Source: Synechococcus sp. MVIR-18-1 (lineage in GTDB: Bacteria; Cyanobacteriota; Cyanobacteriia; PCC-6307; Cyanobiaceae). Taken from it: a DNA stretch of 64,000 nucleotides. Positions within the stretch are counted from its first letter, which is position 1. Each line of letters begins with the position of its first letter. The notes below the pieces were generated by a model. That model saw only the letters and a program-made list of their open reading frames with translations, made no database searches and was not told where the DNA came from. The translations under genes were made by a program, and so were the position numbers. Below, piece by piece: positions 9,383 through 17,748 of the stretch. Location: NCBI RefSeq assembly GCF_014279835.1, contig NZ_CP047942.1:1178001-1242000 (forward strand). Reading direction: 5' to 3'.

Positions 9383-10300
9383 TTAGTCTTCGAGTTCGAT
9401 CCTGGTGACCCAATGGCTGAATTCAGGATCTCGTCCTTGCGTAATCGACACGAGCCGTTGTCTTAAGGCATCCATTACCGGTCGATGGGTCGGTAAGACC
9501 GTGGATTCGAGTTGCCGAATCGGCGTAATTTTCGCTGCAGTTCCCGTAAGGAAGACTTCATCGGCGATACAGAGTTCGGTTTTGTCGACGGGGCGTTCGA
9601 TCACCTGAAATCCCATGTGCTTTGCCAGCTCAATCACGCTGGAGCGGGTGATTCCCTCAAGAATGTCTTGATCAACTCCAGGGGTGATCAGGACTCCGTC
9701 GCGCACCAAAAATAGATTCATGCCACTGGCTTCGCTCACTTTTCCCCGCGTGTTCATGAGCAGGGCTTCGTCGAACCCGCTCGTGACTGCTTCCGTTTTG
9801 GCTAGTGAGCTTGTGATGTAAGCACCACTGATTTTTCCGCGCAGGGGAAGTGAGCGATCTTCCTGCCGGGTCCAACTACTAATGCGGCAACTCACGCCAT
9901 CGGGAGAGAGGTAATCGCCGAGCTCTAAGCCGTAAATCAGAAAATCAGTCTCGATGTTGTGCAGACGTGGTGCGATGCCTAAATCACTGGTGTAAACAAA
10001 TGGCCTCAGGTAGATGGGCGTTGTGGGCTTATTAGCCCTCAGCACCGCAACGAGAGCCTCCATCACGGTTTCTTCCGTGAGATCAGCGAGCAGGAGCTTG
10101 GCGCTCTGGGAGAGACGCCGGGCATGGCGGTCCGGGCGAAACAACAGCATGCCGCCAGGTTTTTCCGGATCTGGAATCGCGCGCATGCCTCCGAAAGCAC
10201 CGGTGCCGTAATGAAGGGCATGCGTGGCGATCGAAACTTTGGCCTGGTCAAACGGGATGCAGCGGCCTTCAAACCAGGCGTAGGGAAGGAACTGATGCAT
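9383..10300 (-). CDS. ilvE: branched-chain amino acid aminotransferase
   Basis: The 305-residue protein is a class IV PLP aminotransferase that makes valine, leucine and isoleucine from their 2-oxo acids. It shows the N-terminal HALHYGTGAFGGMRAI substrate-binding region, the Lys in LRGKISGAYITSSLAKTEA that holds PLP, and the phosphate-binding VFLTGTAAKITPI segment near the end. Length fits the family. It is the first gene of an ilvE-metH pair and diverges from cobN with only 76 bases between the two start codons, which hold a hairpin. Confidence 0.94.
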   Translation of the reverse strand: MHQFLPYAWFEGRCIPFDQAKVSIATHALHYGTGAFGGMRAIPDPEKPGGMLLFRPDRHARRLSQSAKLLLADLTEETVMEALVAVLRANKPTTPIYLRPFVYTSDLGIAPRLHNIETDFLIYGLELGDYLSPDGVSCRISSWTRQEDRSLPLRGKISGAYITSSLAKTEAVTSGFDEALLMNTRGKVSEASGMNLFLVRDGVLITPGVDQDILEGITRSSVIELAKHMGFQVIERPVDKTELCIADEVFLTGTAAKITPIRQLESTVLPTHRPVMDALRQRLVSITQGRDPEFSHWVTRIELED

Positions 10301-10328
10301 CGCTCATTGATCGATGCTCAAATTTTCT

Positions 10329-10350
10329 CACTCACCTCGCTCGGTGGGTG
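10329..10350. promoter_or_regulatory. inverted repeat between ilvE and cobN
   Basis: Arms CACTCACC and GGTGGGTG form an 8-base-pair stem (one G-T pair) with loop TCGCTC. It lies about midway in the 76-base divergent region, so it could be a shared operator or a hairpin at the 5' end of either mRNA. No T tract fits a terminator for a nearby gene end. The region is too short for a cobalamin riboswitch. Confidence 0.4.
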
Positions 10351-10376
10351 TGATGTGATCAGACCAGAATGGAGAC

Positions 10377-13300
10377 ATGCATCGACTGAGCAGTCTTCCT
10401 GGCGCCGAAAGCAACGAGGTTTTCACCGTTGTTGAGCAACCGCCTGCCCCCATTCTTTTTCTGACTAGCGCTGCGACCGATATCAGTACGCTCTCCGCTT
10501 GTCTTCGGCAGCCAGAGCTGGGGCAGTGGAAGGAGCAATTGCGGGCTTTGCCGCTCGATTGCCTGCGACATCCGGCTCAAATTGACCACTATCTGGCCAC
10601 AACGGGGCGAGCCGCCCGGGTGCTTGTGGTGCGCTTGCTAGGTGGGCGGGGTCACTGGAGCTATGGGCTTGAACAGTGCAGGCGTTGGCAGTCGACTGCC
10701 CCACAACGCACCTTGATCGTCTTGGCGGGGACCGCTGATCAAAACGACGAGCTCCATCCGATTGGATCGGTTTCTCCCACCCTTTCTCAACAGTTGGCTC
10801 TGTTGTTGCGCGAAGGCGGGATGCCCAACATGACCAAGGTTTTGAAGGCGATTCATCCCTTCATCACCAGTTGCACGGAACCTGAGGCCTTGAAGGACGC
10901 GCCCGATCTTCAGCCGGAACGGATGGCTGATCCAGCCCCATTTGATTGGCGTGATGAATCAGGTGCGAAGGTCGGAGTCCTGTTGTATCGGGCCCATGCC
11001 CGCGCCGCTGACACGGATTGGTGTGATCAACTTTTAACGGCGTTGCGAAGTCGTGGATTAGCACCGCGTGCCCTCTGGGTGAGCAGCTTGAGAGATCCCG
11101 TGGTTCAGGAGGGGGTGCAACGAGCATTTCAAGCGCAGGATGTTCAGCTGGTGGTCAGCACCACGGCATTTGCATCGGTGCAGTTTCAAGAGGCGGGACT
11201 GGGCACTCCGTTGTGGGATGGCCTTGATCTGCCTGTGTTGCAACTGCTTTGCTCGGGACGATCCAAACAAGCTTGGGACGCGACCACCCAGGGGCTCGAT
11301 CCCATCGATCTCTCCCTTCAAGTGGTGCTTCCTGAGTTGGATGGACGCATCACCACGAGAATCGGTGCATTCCGTGAAGTCCAGGATGCGGAATCCAGTT
11401 TGTCGACCGCTGTCAAAAGTTTGGTTCCCGACGCTGCTGGGCTGAATTGGCTTGCGGACCATGCCCGTTGTTGGGTTGATCTTCGTCAAACGGACGCAGC
11501 AGAGAAGCGCGTGGCATTGGTGCTTGCGAATTACCCCGTTCGCAATGGACGTTTGGCCAATGGGGTTGGTCTGGATACTCCCGCTAGCACCATCAATATT
11601 TTGAATTGGCTTTCTGAAGCCGGTGTTGCGCTTGGCAGCGAGTCGTGTCCCGATGCGTCTCAAGCGCTGATGGCCCAATTGTTGTCTGGACGCAGCAACG
11701 ATCCGGAGAGTTCTCACCTTCAGCCCCTTGCCTATCTTCCCCTCAACCACTATCTGCGCTGGTGGCGACAGCTCACGCCTGAAGCTCGAGCTCTGATTGA
11801 GCGCCGCTGGGGCTCACCGGAACAGGCCGTGGATCTGGAGGAGAAGGGATTTGCTGTGCATGGTCTTCTGCTGGGTCATGTGGCTGTGTTGATTCAGCCC
11901 AGCCGTGGCTACGACCCCGATCAGATCAGTGATCTTCATTCTCCGGATCTCCCTCCTCCACATCGTTATTTGGCTCAATATCTCTGGCTGCAGGAGGTGC
12001 ATGGCACCCAGCTAATGGTCCATGTGGGCAAACATGGCAGCGCCGAATGGCTACCAGGCAAGTCGGTTGGACTGAGTGAGGCCTGTGGGCCAGGACTGGC
12101 GCTTGCTCCGATCCCTCACATTTATCCCTTCATCGTGAATGATCCTGGAGAGGGTTCCCAGGCCAAGCGTCGGGGCCATGCCGTGATTCTCGATCACCTC
12201 ACTCCGCCCTTGGGTCGGGCTGGATTGCATGGATCTTTGCTGTCTTTGGAAGCCTTGCTCGATGAGTATGTCGAGGCTCGTCAGGTTGCTGCCGAACGCT
12301 GCGATCTGCTCGAGCAGCAAATCAAGCAGCTACTTCAACGTCTGGATTGGCCTTCCCTCCCCAATGCATCAAACGAAGCACCAAACGATGCATCAAGTTC
12401 TCCTGATCAAGACAACGAGTCTTGGGCCCGCTGTCTTGATCAGGTGGAAACGTATCTGTGTGAATTGAAGGAGGCGCAAATCAGAACAGGCCTGCATCGT
12501 CTTGGCAGCCAACCTGAACCGTTGATGCAGAGAGAACTTCTTCTGGCCATTGCTCGATCGCCCTCCGGTGGCTGTCAAGGCATCACTCAGGCGATGGCCA
12601 AGGTGATTGGACTGGAATGCGACCCTTGGTCGGATGAAGACGGTGCTCGTCTTAGCGCCCACGACTGCAGAACCCTCGAGCAGTTGGGTTGTGATCAGCC
12701 CAGACGTGTATCGGCAGCTGTGAGTTGGCTCGATGATCAAGCGCTCCGCTTGCTGGAGCAGATCACAGACGAGCCCTCTGAATCTCTGTGTCCTTTGCTG
12801 CAGCAGTGGCTTCAAGACAACAAAGAGCCTGCTCTGCTGCGCTTGCGCGACGAGCTGGTGCCGCGATTGTTGGCCTGTGCTTCCAGTGAAAAGACGGCTT
12901 TTCTTGCTGCTTTGGCTGGACGACGGATTGCTAGTGGACCCTCCGGAGCCCCAACGCGTGGTCGTCCAGATGTGTTGCCTACGGGTCGCAATTTTTATTC
13001 CGTTGACCTGCGCGGTCTTCCCACCGAAGCGGCTTGGGATTTAGGCCGGCGTAGCGCTGAGCAACTGTTGGATCTCTACCGACTCGAGGAAGGAGAAGAT
13101 CTAAGGCACCTTGCGTTGTCGGTGTGGGGAACAGCCACGATGCGCAATGGCGGTGAAGACATCGCCCAGATGTTCGCGTTGCTGGGGGTGCGTCCTCTCT
13201 GGGATGGCCCAACTCGGCGCATGGTGGACCTTGAAGTGATTCCTTTAAGCCTGCTGGCTCGACCCCGGGTTGATGTCACCTTGCGGATGTCAGGACTGTT

Positions 13301-14153
13301 CCGCGATGCCTTCCCCCAGCTTGTGGGCTGGGTGAATCGCGCTGTGCAACTCGTCTCATCACTCGACGAAACAGACGGTGAAAACCCGCTTGCGGCGATC
13401 ACCCGTGAGCAAGGGCCTCAATCGAGGATTTTTGGTTCAGCACCGGGAGCGTATGGCGCTGGATTGCAAGCCTTGATCGATTCGGGTCAATGGGACAACC
13501 AGGACGAACTTGGAGAGGCTTTTTTAGCCTGGAGTTCGTGGAGTTATGACAGTGATGTGCGAGCCCAGGCCAATCGAGAAGGGTTAGAGGCTGCTCTGCG
13601 TCACGTGCAGGTTGTGCTCCATAACCAGGACAACAGGGAACACGATCTACTCGATTCAGATGACTACTACCAGTTTCATGGGGGGATGACGGCTGCGGTG
13701 CGTCGTTCCGGTGGAACCTCAGTGCAGCCCTGGTTTGCAGATCACTCTCGCCAAGAACGGCTTCGCATTCATTCCCTCAGCCGTGAAATCGACAAGGTGG
13801 TGAGAAGCCGTTTGTTAAACCCACGCTGGATCCAGGGAATGCAACAGCATGGCTACAAGGGAGCCTTCGAAATGGGAGCCAGCCTCGACTATTTATTTGC
13901 CTACGACGCTTCCACGAATGCCGTTCCTGATTGGTGCTACGGGGCCATCTGTGATCAGTGGCTGTTGGAAGCTGGCACACAAGACTTTTTGACCCGGTCC
14001 AATCCCTGGGTTCTCAGGGATATGGCCGAACGTTTACTTGAAGCTGCCAACCGAGGATTGTGGTCTCAACCATCCCCTGATCAGCTTGACCAGATCAGGG
14101 GCTTGGTTCTTCAAGCTGAGGAGACTGTCGAGAAAGGAGGTCTTAGTTGTTGA
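10377..14153 (+). CDS. cobN: cobaltochelatase subunit CobN
   Basis: The 1258-residue protein belongs to the CobN/ChlH family of large chelatase subunits, which bind the corrin ring for cobalt insertion in aerobic cobalamin synthesis. Diagnostic stretches include VGKHGSAEWLPGKSVGLS, the HIYPFIVNDPGEGSQAKRRGHAVI block, the PTGRNFYSVDLRGLPTEAAW block, FRDAFPQLVGWVNRAV and DSDDYYQFHGGM. Length fits CobN. A Ser/Asn-rich insert around residue 660-680 is low complexity. No cobS or cobT is nearby; in cyanobacteria the magnesium-chelatase ChlI/ChlD subunits are thought to serve instead. The 3' end overlaps the next gene by 11 bases on the opposite strand. Confidence 0.94.
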   Translation: MHRLSSLPGAESNEVFTVVEQPPAPILFLTSAATDISTLSACLRQPELGQWKEQLRALPLDCLRHPAQIDHYLATTGRAARVLVVRLLGGRGHWSYGLEQCRRWQSTAPQRTLIVLAGTADQNDELHPIGSVSPTLSQQLALLLREGGMPNMTKVLKAIHPFITSCTEPEALKDAPDLQPERMADPAPFDWRDESGAKVGVLLYRAHARAADTDWCDQLLTALRSRGLAPRALWVSSLRDPVVQEGVQRAFQAQDVQLVVSTTAFASVQFQEAGLGTPLWDGLDLPVLQLLCSGRSKQAWDATTQGLDPIDLSLQVVLPELDGRITTRIGAFREVQDAESSLSTAVKSLVPDAAGLNWLADHARCWVDLRQTDAAEKRVALVLANYPVRNGRLANGVGLDTPASTINILNWLSEAGVALGSESCPDASQALMAQLLSGRSNDPESSHLQPLAYLPLNHYLRWWRQLTPEARALIERRWGSPEQAVDLEEKGFAVHGLLLGHVAVLIQPSRGYDPDQISDLHSPDLPPPHRYLAQYLWLQEVHGTQLMVHVGKHGSAEWLPGKSVGLSEACGPGLALAPIPHIYPFIVNDPGEGSQAKRRGHAVILDHLTPPLGRAGLHGSLLSLEALLDEYVEARQVAAERCDLLEQQIKQLLQRLDWPSLPNASNEAPNDASSSPDQDNESWARCLDQVETYLCELKEAQIRTGLHRLGSQPEPLMQRELLLAIARSPSGGCQGITQAMAKVIGLECDPWSDEDGARLSAHDCRTLEQLGCDQPRRVSAAVSWLDDQALRLLEQITDEPSESLCPLLQQWLQDNKEPALLRLRDELVPRLLACASSEKTAFLAALAGRRIASGPSGAPTRGRPDVLPTGRNFYSVDLRGLPTEAAWDLGRRSAEQLLDLYRLEEGEDLRHLALSVWGTATMRNGGEDIAQMFALLGVRPLWDGPTRRMVDLEVIPLSLLARPRVDVTLRMSGLFRDAFPQLVGWVNRAVQLVSSLDETDGENPLAAITREQGPQSRIFGSAPGAYGAGLQALIDSGQWDNQDELGEAFLAWSSWSYDSDVRAQANREGLEAALRHVQVVLHNQDNREHDLLDSDDYYQFHGGMTAAVRRSGGTSVQPWFADHSRQERLRIHSLSREIDKVVRSRLLNPRWIQGMQQHGYKGAFEMGASLDYLFAYDASTNAVPDWCYGAICDQWLLEAGTQDFLTRSNPWVLRDMAERLLEAANRGLWSQPSPDQLDQIRGLVLQAEETVEKGGLSC

Positions 14154-14718
14154 GGTCGCGAACCATGGCCTTGAACGGATCAATCGATCCCGGTTTTGCA
14201 GAGGGATCCCGCGATTCCGGCGTGTTCTTGGGCTGAATTTCGGGCTCAGACTTCAATTCTTCCTTGCGACCCATAGGGGCAGCATCAGGCGCCATTGGCG
14301 TATTGACGCCAGCTGTGCGTAACGCATTCCCCTTCAGTTTTTGATCCAGTTGGGCCTGGGTCATCGTTTCGGCGAATGTCTTTTTGACAGGCTTAGGAAT
14401 GCCGCTGGAGAGCAAAGACGGAATCGCGGGTTCCTCATTGGGCTTCTCATCACCCAATCCTTGGGTGCGCTTTCCAACGGTGACGTCCATTGCGTCGACC
14501 TTGGTCACCAACTCTTTGTTGCCAGGGTTGTCGGCGGTTCCGGGGAAGGTGCGACGAATGGTCTTGGCCTCTCGCATGTAATCCACGTTTCCGTAGGACG
14601 ACGACGCGTCGGAGTCGAGATAGAAGGCTTCGGCTTTCGGCTTGGCACGGTCCTTCGGAAGGTCCTGTTGACCGTCGTCCTTGGAGCTTGAATTCAGCAG
14701 CCGATCAAAGAGGCCCAT
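14143..14718 (-). CDS. conserved cyanobacterial hypothetical protein, 191 aa
   Basis: The protein starts MGLFDRLLNSSSKDD and is rich in Pro, Lys, Asp and Ser, which suggests a largely disordered chain. A more ordered block (residues about 33-60, AFYLDSDASSSYGNVDYM and EAKTIRRTFPGT) looks like the conserved core that I associate with cyanobacterial proteins of unknown function. No signal peptide or membrane segment is present. It is the last gene of a minus-strand run headed by uvrC and follows the PHP gene by 27 bases. Its end overlaps the end of cobN. Function is unknown. Confidence 0.75.
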   Translation of the reverse strand: MGLFDRLLNSSSKDDGQQDLPKDRAKPKAEAFYLDSDASSSYGNVDYMREAKTIRRTFPGTADNPGNKELVTKVDAMDVTVGKRTQGLGDEKPNEEPAIPSLLSSGIPKPVKKTFAETMTQAQLDQKLKGNALRTAGVNTPMAPDAAPMGRKEELKSEPEIQPKNTPESRDPSAKPGSIDPFKAMVRDLNN

Positions 14719-14745
14719 TCCTGTGATCCAGATCGATACATGAAT

Positions 14746-15399
14746 TTAGCGGCCTTTTAGGTCCATACCGTGGGTATCGGTGCCGCAGCTACGCAAAAGG
14801 CCAAGGTTCTTCAACTGTTTGTCGATCGATTCACAGATCAATGGGGTAGGGGCCCAGCGTTGTTGCATGTCGTAGTCGTACCAAGCTTCACCACCGTCAA
14901 AACCCAGCTCTGCCGCCGCTTCAATCAAGGCGGAGAACCCCAATCTGTAGCGACCTGGATGAGCAAGGATTGCAAGCCCTCCGGCGCTATGGATGGCTTT
15001 GCGGACCTCACCGGCCCTTAGTGGAGCACCGACTGCAGCATCGCCGCTTGAATAGGGCAAAAGGGCAGGATGTCCTGGCGTAAAGCCAAGAGCCAAAACG
15101 TGGACCAAGCATCCGCGCAGGATGCAACTGATTTCCATCCCACTCCATAGCGTTGGCGTGGTTTCACCCCGATCGCGGGCGCGTTCCAGCCAAGCAACCA
15201 TCGGAACGTAGGCAGCGGTCGAATGGTGATCGGTGACCGCAAGGTGACTCAGCTTCCGCTCAGTGGCTTGTTCAATCAGAGCGATCGGTTCCAGACTGCC
15301 GTCACTGCAGACGGTATGGCAGTGAAAATTCAGTAAGCCTGGGCAGCTCTCAGGACCAACCGTGTCAAGGACATCCCGCAACGGGTGATCGTCATGCAT
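14746..15399 (-). CDS. PHP domain metal-dependent phosphoesterase
   Basis: The 217-residue protein has the PHP fold signatures: LNFHCHTVCSDGSLEP (metal-binding HxH), LAVTDHHST, a WSGMEISCI strand with the metal-binding Glu, ILAHPGRYR and the final SCGTDTHGMD. PHP proteins hydrolyse phosphoesters such as 3',5'-bisnucleotides or 5' ends of RNA; the substrate here is not evident. I chose ATG 15399, which overlaps the end of hemJ by 8 bases; an earlier in-frame start at 15453 would add 18 residues inside hemJ. The position implies co-expression with hemJ. Confidence 0.88.
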   Translation of the reverse strand: MHDDHPLRDVLDTVGPESCPGLLNFHCHTVCSDGSLEPIALIEQATERKLSHLAVTDHHSTAAYVPMVAWLERARDRGETTPTLWSGMEISCILRGCLVHVLALGFTPGHPALLPYSSGDAAVGAPLRAGEVRKAIHSAGGLAILAHPGRYRLGFSALIEAAAELGFDGGEAWYDYDMQQRWAPTPLICESIDKQLKNLGLLRSCGTDTHGMDLKGR

Positions 15400-15985
15400 C
15401 TGGGACCGACTCCTGCGCAAGAGCTGCTTCACGAAGACGACGCCAGCGGGCATAAAACTGAATGGTTCCTGCCATGAACACCACCAGTCCGACGGTTAAC
15501 CAGGTTGCCGCCCCAGTTGGGAACTGGGTCTTGAACACCACCAGCATCACCACGAGAACGAGCAACAGGGTGGGAAGTTCATTGAGGGCACGGAGTTGCC
15601 GTCCGCTCCATTGGCAGCTCCCAGCCTGAAGTTGGCCCATGAGTCGATAGCAGAACACGTGATACGCCACTAACAAGCCCACAAACCCGAGCTTTGCGTG
15701 CATCCAACCTTGCTGAAGCCAGGACGGCTGGGCAATCAACAGCCCTGCAGCCATCGTGACGGTAAGGATCAGTCCAGGTGTGGTGATGATGTTGGCGAGT
15801 CGCCGTTCCATCACGGCGTACTGCGCTTTGAAGGCTTCGCGTACAGGCGATTCCTCCTCCTCTGCTTCCACGTGATAAATGAACAGCCTGACGAGATAAA
15901 ACAGACCGGCAAACCAGACCACCACCCCAACGATGTGAAGGGTCTTGAACCACAGGTAAGCCTCAGGTGGAAGCGTCAGTGTCAT
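15392..15985 (-). CDS. hemJ: protoporphyrinogen IX oxidase HemJ
   Basis: The 197-residue membrane protein belongs to the UPF0093/HemJ family, which oxidises protoporphyrinogen IX to protoporphyrin IX for haem and chlorophyll synthesis in most cyanobacteria. Four hydrophobic segments are visible: about 10-30 (FKTLHIVGVVVWFAGLFYLVRL), 65-85, 98-115 and 135-175. The invariant His in LHIVGVVVW and WMHAKL, with the ALNELPT motif before the third/fourth segment, are family hallmarks. It sits between the photolyase-like gene (35 bases upstream) and the PHP gene, in the same direction. Confidence 0.92.
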   Translation of the reverse strand: MTLTLPPEAYLWFKTLHIVGVVVWFAGLFYLVRLFIYHVEAEEEESPVREAFKAQYAVMERRLANIITTPGLILTVTMAAGLLIAQPSWLQQGWMHAKLGFVGLLVAYHVFCYRLMGQLQAGSCQWSGRQLRALNELPTLLLVLVVMLVVFKTQFPTGAATWLTVGLVVFMAGTIQFYARWRRLREAALAQESVPDA

Positions 15986-16020
15986 GACCCCATCAATCTC
16001 GCTTCGACAATAGAAAGCCG

Positions 16021-17427
16021 TTAGCTGAGCGAGTTAAGAAACTGTTGTGCGTTCATGTAATGCGTGTCTAAGACCTCTGGAGACATGCGATCAAGATTCC
16101 GAGCCATCATCGCCAGCCGTGGTTGCGAACGAAAAAAGTCTCCATGACGATGAATAAAGCTCCAGAACAAGCCATCCCAAATGCCACACCACTCTCCAGG
16201 TTTGTAGTCAGACATTTTGCGCACATAATTCGATCCTGATAAATATGGCTTACTCGTAAAGATTCCACCGTCAGCAAACTGACTCATTCCATAAACATTC
16301 GGGACCATTACCCAATCGTAGGCATCCACAAAAAGTTCCATGAACCAGGTGTAGATTCGGGTGGGGTGGAAGCCGCAAAGAAGCATCATGTTTCCAAGTA
16401 ACATTAATCGCTCAATGTGATGACAATAACCAGTATTGAGAGCACGTTTAATAGCATCATCAATGGGCGGAATTCCTGTCGTTCCTTGGTAAAAAGCATC
16501 TGGGATGGGACGATCCTCAAACTTCCAAAAATTGCTGTTTCGCATCGTTACTCCGTGACGCAAATACATGGCGGCCATGAATTCACGCCAACCAATAATT
16601 TGTCTCAGAAAACCCTCCAAAGAATTCATAGGGATCTCACTCGCGTTTGCTGCTTCGAGCGTTCGGTTTAAAACCTGTTGGGGAGTGAGAAGTCCCAGAT
16701 TCAGCATGGGTGTTAAAACGCTATGCCACATCACACGGTGCTGGGAGCTGATCGCATCCTCGTAGGTGCCAAAACCAGCCAGTCTGTTTTCAAGAAAAGT
16801 GTCCAACCATTGTTGTGCCGACAAGTGATCAACGGGCAAATCAAGTGATGGTTCGTCAGGAACACTGATGCCCTTGGGAAGTTTTTTACGGTTGTCTGCG
16901 TCAAAACTCCAACGACCACCCACAGGAGCCCCCTGATCATCGATCAAAACTCCCAGGCGTTTGCGCTGCATTTGGTAGAAATTGGCCATCATTGGCTTGC
17001 GCCGGCCATTGAAATAGTCATCCATCACTTCAGTTGGTGTGAGCAACATCGGAGTGGGCAAAATTTCTACGACGCAACTTCGCTGTTGCAGGGTCTTTCT
17101 GACTCTCTTGGTTAAAAGATCGTCGACGGGATCAGCGAGGTAAAACGTTTGATATCCAGAGTCGATCAGTTGATTCAGCAGATCTGACGTCTGTTGCTGT
17201 TTGTTTGGCGTCAGGGTAAGAACGCTATGGCCTTTGGATTCAAGGCGCTTCTGATACGCCAGCATCGATTGTTGATGCAATTCGAGCTTGCGTGGATGGA
17301 TGGTGAGTGGCCACTGAGGGTCACCTCCAAGGATCAAGCCGTCAGCAATCAGGGCAATGCTTCTGTTGGCACGAATGCCGGGATGGTGTTCAAACAGCTG
17401 ATGGGGGAAAACAAGGGTGATGTCCAT
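16021..17427 (-). CDS. photolyase-like protein of the FeS-BCP (CryPro) group
   Basis: The 468-residue protein matches the cryptochrome/photolyase branch called FeS-BCP or CryPro, whose tested members repair (6-4) photoproducts or act as light sensors. Visible parts are the N-terminal VFPHQLFEHH of the antenna domain, the helical FAD domain with EGFLRQIIGWREF, NTGYCHHIERLMLLGN and VYGMSQFADGG, and TSKPYLSGSNYVRKMSDY. Family members usually bind a [4Fe-4S] cluster through four Cys, three of them in the stretch after KMSDY. Here Cys occur only at 118, 335, 351 and 414, with a single one in that stretch, so the cluster is probably absent. It follows the secreted Cys protein and uvrC in an apparent operon. 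Confidence 0.88.
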   Translation of the reverse strand: MDITLVFPHQLFEHHPGIRANRSIALIADGLILGGDPQWPLTIHPRKLELHQQSMLAYQKRLESKGHSVLTLTPNKQQQTSDLLNQLIDSGYQTFYLADPVDDLLTKRVRKTLQQRSCVVEILPTPMLLTPTEVMDDYFNGRRKPMMANFYQMQRKRLGVLIDDQGAPVGGRWSFDADNRKKLPKGISVPDEPSLDLPVDHLSAQQWLDTFLENRLAGFGTYEDAISSQHRVMWHSVLTPMLNLGLLTPQQVLNRTLEAANASEIPMNSLEGFLRQIIGWREFMAAMYLRHGVTMRNSNFWKFEDRPIPDAFYQGTTGIPPIDDAIKRALNTGYCHHIERLMLLGNMMLLCGFHPTRIYTWFMELFVDAYDWVMVPNVYGMSQFADGGIFTSKPYLSGSNYVRKMSDYKPGEWCGIWDGLFWSFIHRHGDFFRSQPRLAMMARNLDRMSPEVLDTHYMNAQQFLNSLS

Positions 17428-17433
17428 AGCGTC

Positions 17434-17748
17434 TTAACCGGCTTCTCCCGCCAGTCGACAGGCACGCTTTCCGAGAGCTGTTGCTGGGATTCGATCCACC
17501 AGTCCACCTCGTGGGCTGAGCTGTTGGTTGCGGCAATCCATCACCACCCGTTCGCGATGCCTTTGTTGATCTTCCAGGCGCATGCGCAATTGCCAGTGAT
17601 TTTTGGCGCTGCGGGTGATCTCATCGGCGCACACCACACCTGTACATAGACCAGGTGCAGCGAGAGCCCGATCAGGACTGATCAGCGTGATGGCGACCCC
17701 GATCAAAACTGTGAAGATCAGATTTGTGGCTTGAAAGCACCTTTTCAT
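17434..17748 (-). CDS. small secreted protein with four cysteines
   Basis: The 104-residue precursor has a signal peptide (hydrophobic [14 protein letters not shown], cleavage after RALA near residue 30). The mature part contains four Cys in [21 protein letters not shown] and KRACRL, consistent with two disulfides, and an Arg/Glu-rich helical middle ([15 protein letters not shown]). It starts inside the end of uvrC (ATGA overlap) and ends six bases before the photolyase-like gene, so it is translated as part of a repair operon although its product is exported. I do not recognise the family. It is probably periplasmic or luminal. Confidence 0.75.
   Translation of the reverse strand: MKRCFQATNLIFTVLIGVAITLISPDRALAAPGLCTGVVCADEITRSAKNHWQLRMRLEDQQRHRERVVMDCRNQQLSPRGGLVDRIPATALGKRACRLAGEAG

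Noticed and set aside
10301-10376. Cobalamin riboswitch before cobN
   Set aside because: The region is too short and has no B12-box sequence.
11058-11750. 230-residue minus-strand frame inside cobN
   Set aside because: It is a shadow of the coding strand and has the composition of an antisense frame.
12733-13044. Cys-rich plus-strand frame inside cobN as a small protein
   Set aside because: It is an alternative-frame shadow; cobN is intact and well matched across the region.
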